Source: Atkinsonella hypoxylon
Taxonomy: Eukaryota; Ascomycota; Sordariomycetes; Hypocreales; Clavicipitaceae
Direction: 5' to 3'
DNA: 64,000 nt
Assembly: GCA_000729835.1 (NCBI GenBank)
Contig: JFHB01000093.1
Span: forward strand, 1-64,000
In this document: in pieces, positions 60,574 to 64,000 of the stretch
How positions within the stretch are numbered: position 1 is the stretch's first letter
How the letters are laid out: the number at the start of each line of letters is the position of its first letter
Made by a program: the position numbers and the translations under genes
The notes under the pieces: generated by a model
Database searches by the model: none
What the model was told of the DNA's origin: nothing
Seen by the model: only the letters and a program-made list of their open reading frames with translations

Positions 60574-61217
60574 TACTCTCCTTCTTCTTCTAGGCCCTAT
60601 AATAATCCCTTTTGTTGTCTATAGTAGGTACTGTAAATAGCAGCTAACTCTCTATCTACTCCTTTTTTATATTTCCTCTATTGTTTACTTATAAAAAAAA
60701 AAATAGAGGCATAACGTTTACGTCTAAGTGCTTTACTCTAGCTGTTCTATTACTGCACTAATACACTATTTGTTGTTAGTATAGTGTTGTAGAGCTAATA
60801 TATAAATAGACGTTTACTCTACCTCCCTTCCCTCTAATTGCCTATAGCACCTTAGCAATAGCTGTTAATTGCTTTACTAACTAATCTATTAGTTGCGCTA
60901 TAATAGGTTAATTACGCTCCCTCTTACTTAATTATACCCTTCTAGGGTCTATTAACCCTTTGCCCCCCTTTACCTTATAATTCTCTATATATAGCTATTA
61001 ATTATCTGCCTATTATATAAGCGCTAGCTGTAATGCTAGTATTGCTAGCGCATAAACTGCCTATATCCCTAGGTCTTCTTATATTTAAAGCAATTATTAC
61101 GTAATAATCTCTTTTATTAACTAAAAGGCACTCTCTCTCTTTTATCTCTATTGTTGTTGTAAACAGTTATTAGATATATATAACCTATCTATATATAAGA
61201 GGTATTATTAAGGGTGT
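60574..61217. other. Chromovirus E 3' tail
   Basis: Starts with the minus-strand polypurine tract (about 60576-60592). The rest is non-coding and holds the segment that B lacks. No reading frame is convincing. Confidence 0.5.
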
Positions 61218-61337
61218 AAAGTGTAAATAGTTATTATTAGTGTTATTCTCTTAGTATATAATAAACTAACAGCTAGTAAAGCGTAAACAGTTATTATTAT
61301 TATTATCCCTTTAGTATATAATAAACTAGTAGCTAGC
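61218..61337. repeat. 60-bp tandem repeat, two units (E)
   Basis: Units start at 61218 (AAAGTGTAAATAG) and 61278 (AAAGCGTAAACAG), with the same period and position as in B, C and D. Confidence 0.78.
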
Positions 61338-61464
61338 CTTTAGCTATTTTTAATATAAAAATAAATAATTTCTTTTTTCTTTTTTTATCTTTTTCTTTCT
61401 TCTTTATATTTTATTTTACCTCTATATTATAACTAAATAATTCTATTATAGTTTCCTAAAATTC

Positions 61465-62945
61465 CTTACTTTACTATATAGTTACTACTGCCCCTTTTAA
61501 TATAAAAGAACCTTTTTTTAATATATTTAAATAGAATTTATCTAACTACTAGTAGCTTACTAATTAAAATCGCAAAATATTGTTTTATTAGCCTAAAGTA
61601 TACTGCCTCTTTACTTATATATAGCTTATTCTTTTACTAACTAGAAGTATATTTAGAACTTTAGTAGTTATATTGCTAGCGCTAGTGCTCTTACTGCTTC
61701 TACTTCTATAGTGCTATTAGTTTCTTACTGCTGCTATATTTATAGTTTCCTTATATAAAAGAACTTAAACAATTTAGAGTTATTTAATAGCAATATTCTT
61801 AAGAATATCTATATACTATACTATAATAACCTTTATAAAAAGGGCTTATATAACTGTTATTCTAGCTAAAGGAGAGAATACTAACTATATATATAGAGGC
61901 ATTAAGGTTGTATTTAAAATTCTAGCCTTTTTACTAAGTATTCTTACCTATAGTATTACTTTACCTAAATATAGAAACTTATTAACTAAGGTTTTACAGT
62001 TAAGTCTATATTAATTCTCTCTTATACTAACTAGCTTTTCTACTATATAATTCTTATATATAAATTTTTAAATATATATAACTACTATAACTTTATCCTT
62101 AAGGATATACTTACTACTAATTATATAGAAAAGAAGGTTATACTCTCTTCTTCTTCTTACTATATAACTTAAACTAGTTATTCTTTTATATTTACTCTCT
62201 CTCTCTCTTTACTAACTATAAAAGCACTATAGCCTTTATTATTCTAAAGAACAATAAGTTTAACTCTAATAAGTATAAGTATATCTCTATAGATATTAAT
62301 AATAACTTCTTATCTCTCTTTATACTTACTACTACTACTACTATTACTATACTTTTTTTATTACTGCTACTTATACTTACACTTTATTATATACTATTAA
62401 CCTTTACTACTACTGCCCCTTTACTGCTATATAAGGCTTCCTTACTGCTATATATTATCCCTTTACTTTTATAGAATAACCTTAAGGTAATACACTAAAA
62501 ATATACCTACCTTTAGGTAGAGCTTAAAAGCTTAAACTACTTATAGCGCTAATTGCTATCTATATTCCTAAAGTATATAACTTTAACCTAGCTTACTACT
62601 CTCTCTACTTTCTCTCTCTTTATCTTTTTCCCTTTAAGGACTATACCTTTATGCCTAAAGCGCTAAGCTATTTAAGATATTATATTCTTACTTATACTTA
62701 CTAGAGTAAAGCCTTAATCTAGAGCATTAGTTATATTCTTGCCTACTCTAGCCCCTATACCTTCTACTAGTACTGCTATTCTAGCTTTAGCTTTTACACT
62801 ACTCTAGAGGCACTATATAGCTTCTTTAGCTTCTATTTTATAACTGCTTAAAGAGCAATAAAGCGCCTTTTAGGTAGTTATACCTCTATACTATAAGTAC
62901 TACTACCCCTTTACTACTTACTAAGAAATTTCTTTTGTTTTTATT
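61465..62945 (+). pseudogene. Candidate antisense reading frame (E)
   Basis: Same frame as in B and D, following a CT-rich leader (about 61360-61420). Around 62230-62330 it reads KNNKFN then NKYKYISIDINNN, matching B, with a Thr/Leu-rich run after it. Breaks are TAA and TAG. No domain is recognised. Confidence 0.42.
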
Positions 62946-62999
62946 TTTTTTTTTATAATAATTATATAGGCCTCTATAAAGAAGAGTTTATTTTCCTTT

Positions 63000-64000
63000 A
63001 TTTTTAGTTAAAGATTACTAAATTATTATTAAAGTCTATATAAAATTTTACTATACCTTTACTAGGCCTATTGTTAAATTAAGTGTTCTTTTACTATAAC
63101 TTAAATTAATTTAGTACCTCTATATTATAGAAGTTCTTTAGTAGTTTCTATATAAGCTAAATAAATTCTACTTACTTAATAAGTACTTAATAGTATCTTC
63201 TTTAGCTTAAAGCGTTTTTAGTAGCTAAAATTTCCTTTACTTTATACTTCTTAAGAGCTAAGTTAGTATTTATTATAGTTAGCTTAAAACTAGGCCTTAA
63301 GTTTACTAATTACTAAAAAAGTAAGAGGTTTATTGCTGCTTACTTAATAAAATTAATATAAAAAACTAAGTAAATTTCTAGTAAAATATCTAACTTTATA
63401 GTTAAAGGTATTAATATATCTATAACTATATACTTTACTATAACCTAATTAAGCTTTTAACTTAAGTAGTTTATCTTAATATAATAAAGTATTAGCTAAA
63501 CTAAGTTCTCTACCTTATACTATTCTATTAGCTTATAGCTTCTATTTAACTACTCTTACTACCTCTACTAAGTAAAGTTAATTATAGCTTAAGTAATATT
63601 TATACTCTTTTATAGCTATTTAAGGAACACTAAAGCTTACTCTTTATATAAAACTTAGAACTTCTCTTTATTTATAAGCTTTTAAATAAAGTCTATATTA
63701 TACCTATATATTACCTAGTTTAAACTTATACTAGTTACTAAGGAAGTTTTATTGTTAATAGCTAGCTAATATATAGAGAGATATTTAGGCTAGTTAAACT
63801 GCAAAAAGGCAACTATAACCTATAGAATTACTTATACTTCCTAATTAACTCTCTTTATTTTACTGTTTATCTATAGGTAATAGAATATAAACAGTAATTA
63901 TTTAATTCTAATAAAGTAATAAAGAGTAGTTTAAAAGGTACTTAATTAATCTAAACTATAGTTAAAGATAATTTATTTTAAGAACCTATAAAACTACTAC
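63000..64000 (-). pseudogene. Chromovirus E pol, chromodomain and integrase end
   Basis: On the minus strand the chromodomain lies at about 63255-63105, and integrase sequence continues to the window edge (compare B about 11900-10990). Incomplete because the window ends. Confidence 0.7.

Larger units (their letters stand above)
60251..64000 (-). mobile_element. Chromovirus E, 3' half, runs off the window
   Basis: The 3' LTR (60251-60573, 323 bp), polypurine tract, tail, tandem repeat, antisense frame, chromodomain and the integrase end of a minus-strand copy inserted in D RT. The target duplication would be CTACC (60246-60250); its partner lies beyond 64000. Confidence 0.88.

Noticed and set aside
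1..64000. Mitochondrial DNA as the source of the high AT content
   Set aside because: There are no mitochondrial genes, tRNAs or rRNAs. LTR pairs with transition-only differences and chromodomain retrotransposons point to nuclear DNA altered by RIP.

Overview
The window is AT-rich DNA with no intact gene and no recognisable host gene, tRNA or rRNA. It looks like RIP-mutated heterochromatin of a filamentous ascomycete (Pezizomycotina). Nearly all of it is retrotransposon. Reading frames are broken by TAA and TAG, as expected when CAA, CAG and TGG are hit by C-to-T or G-to-A. LTR pairs differ almost only by transitions, largely CpA to TpA. Gene products below were read through these stops, so the 'genes' are pseudogenes.

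Three families are present. (1) A Ty1/copia family has LTRs of about 693-706 bp, a primer-binding site matching the anticodon arm of initiator tRNA-Met, and a single gag-pol frame with PR-IN-RT-RNase H order (copies copia-1, I, G, H). (2) A Ty3/gypsy family, element A, has 243-bp LTRs, one long gag-pol frame and an extra unrecognised reading frame between pol and the 3' LTR. (3) A Ty3/gypsy chromovirus family has 323-bp LTRs, a C-terminal chromodomain, a 60-bp tandem repeat, and a candidate antisense reading frame between pol and the 3' LTR (copies B, C, D, E, F).

Layout. 1-332 is unassigned AT-rich DNA. 333-25795 is copia-1 with target duplication AGAAC. Inside its gag-pol sits element A (3408-21064, duplication CTAGT), and inside A's RNase H sits chromovirus B (8555-16254, minus strand, duplication CTAAC). 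This is a clean three-level nest. 25801-26161 is again unassigned AT-rich DNA. 26162-26898 is the 5' end of chromovirus F. 26899-46820 is a copia mosaic: the 5' part of copia I, inverted copia G, copia H, then the 3' part of copia I. The flanks of I and H do not match, which points to recombination between elements or to an assembly join. 46821-60250 is chromovirus D (minus), interrupted by complete chromovirus C (49494-57574, plus, duplication GCTAA). 60251-64000 is chromovirus E (minus), which inserted in D and runs off the window.

The two items that known families do not explain are the third reading frame of element A (about 18466-20280) and the antisense frame of the chromovirus (best seen at about 9450-10850).
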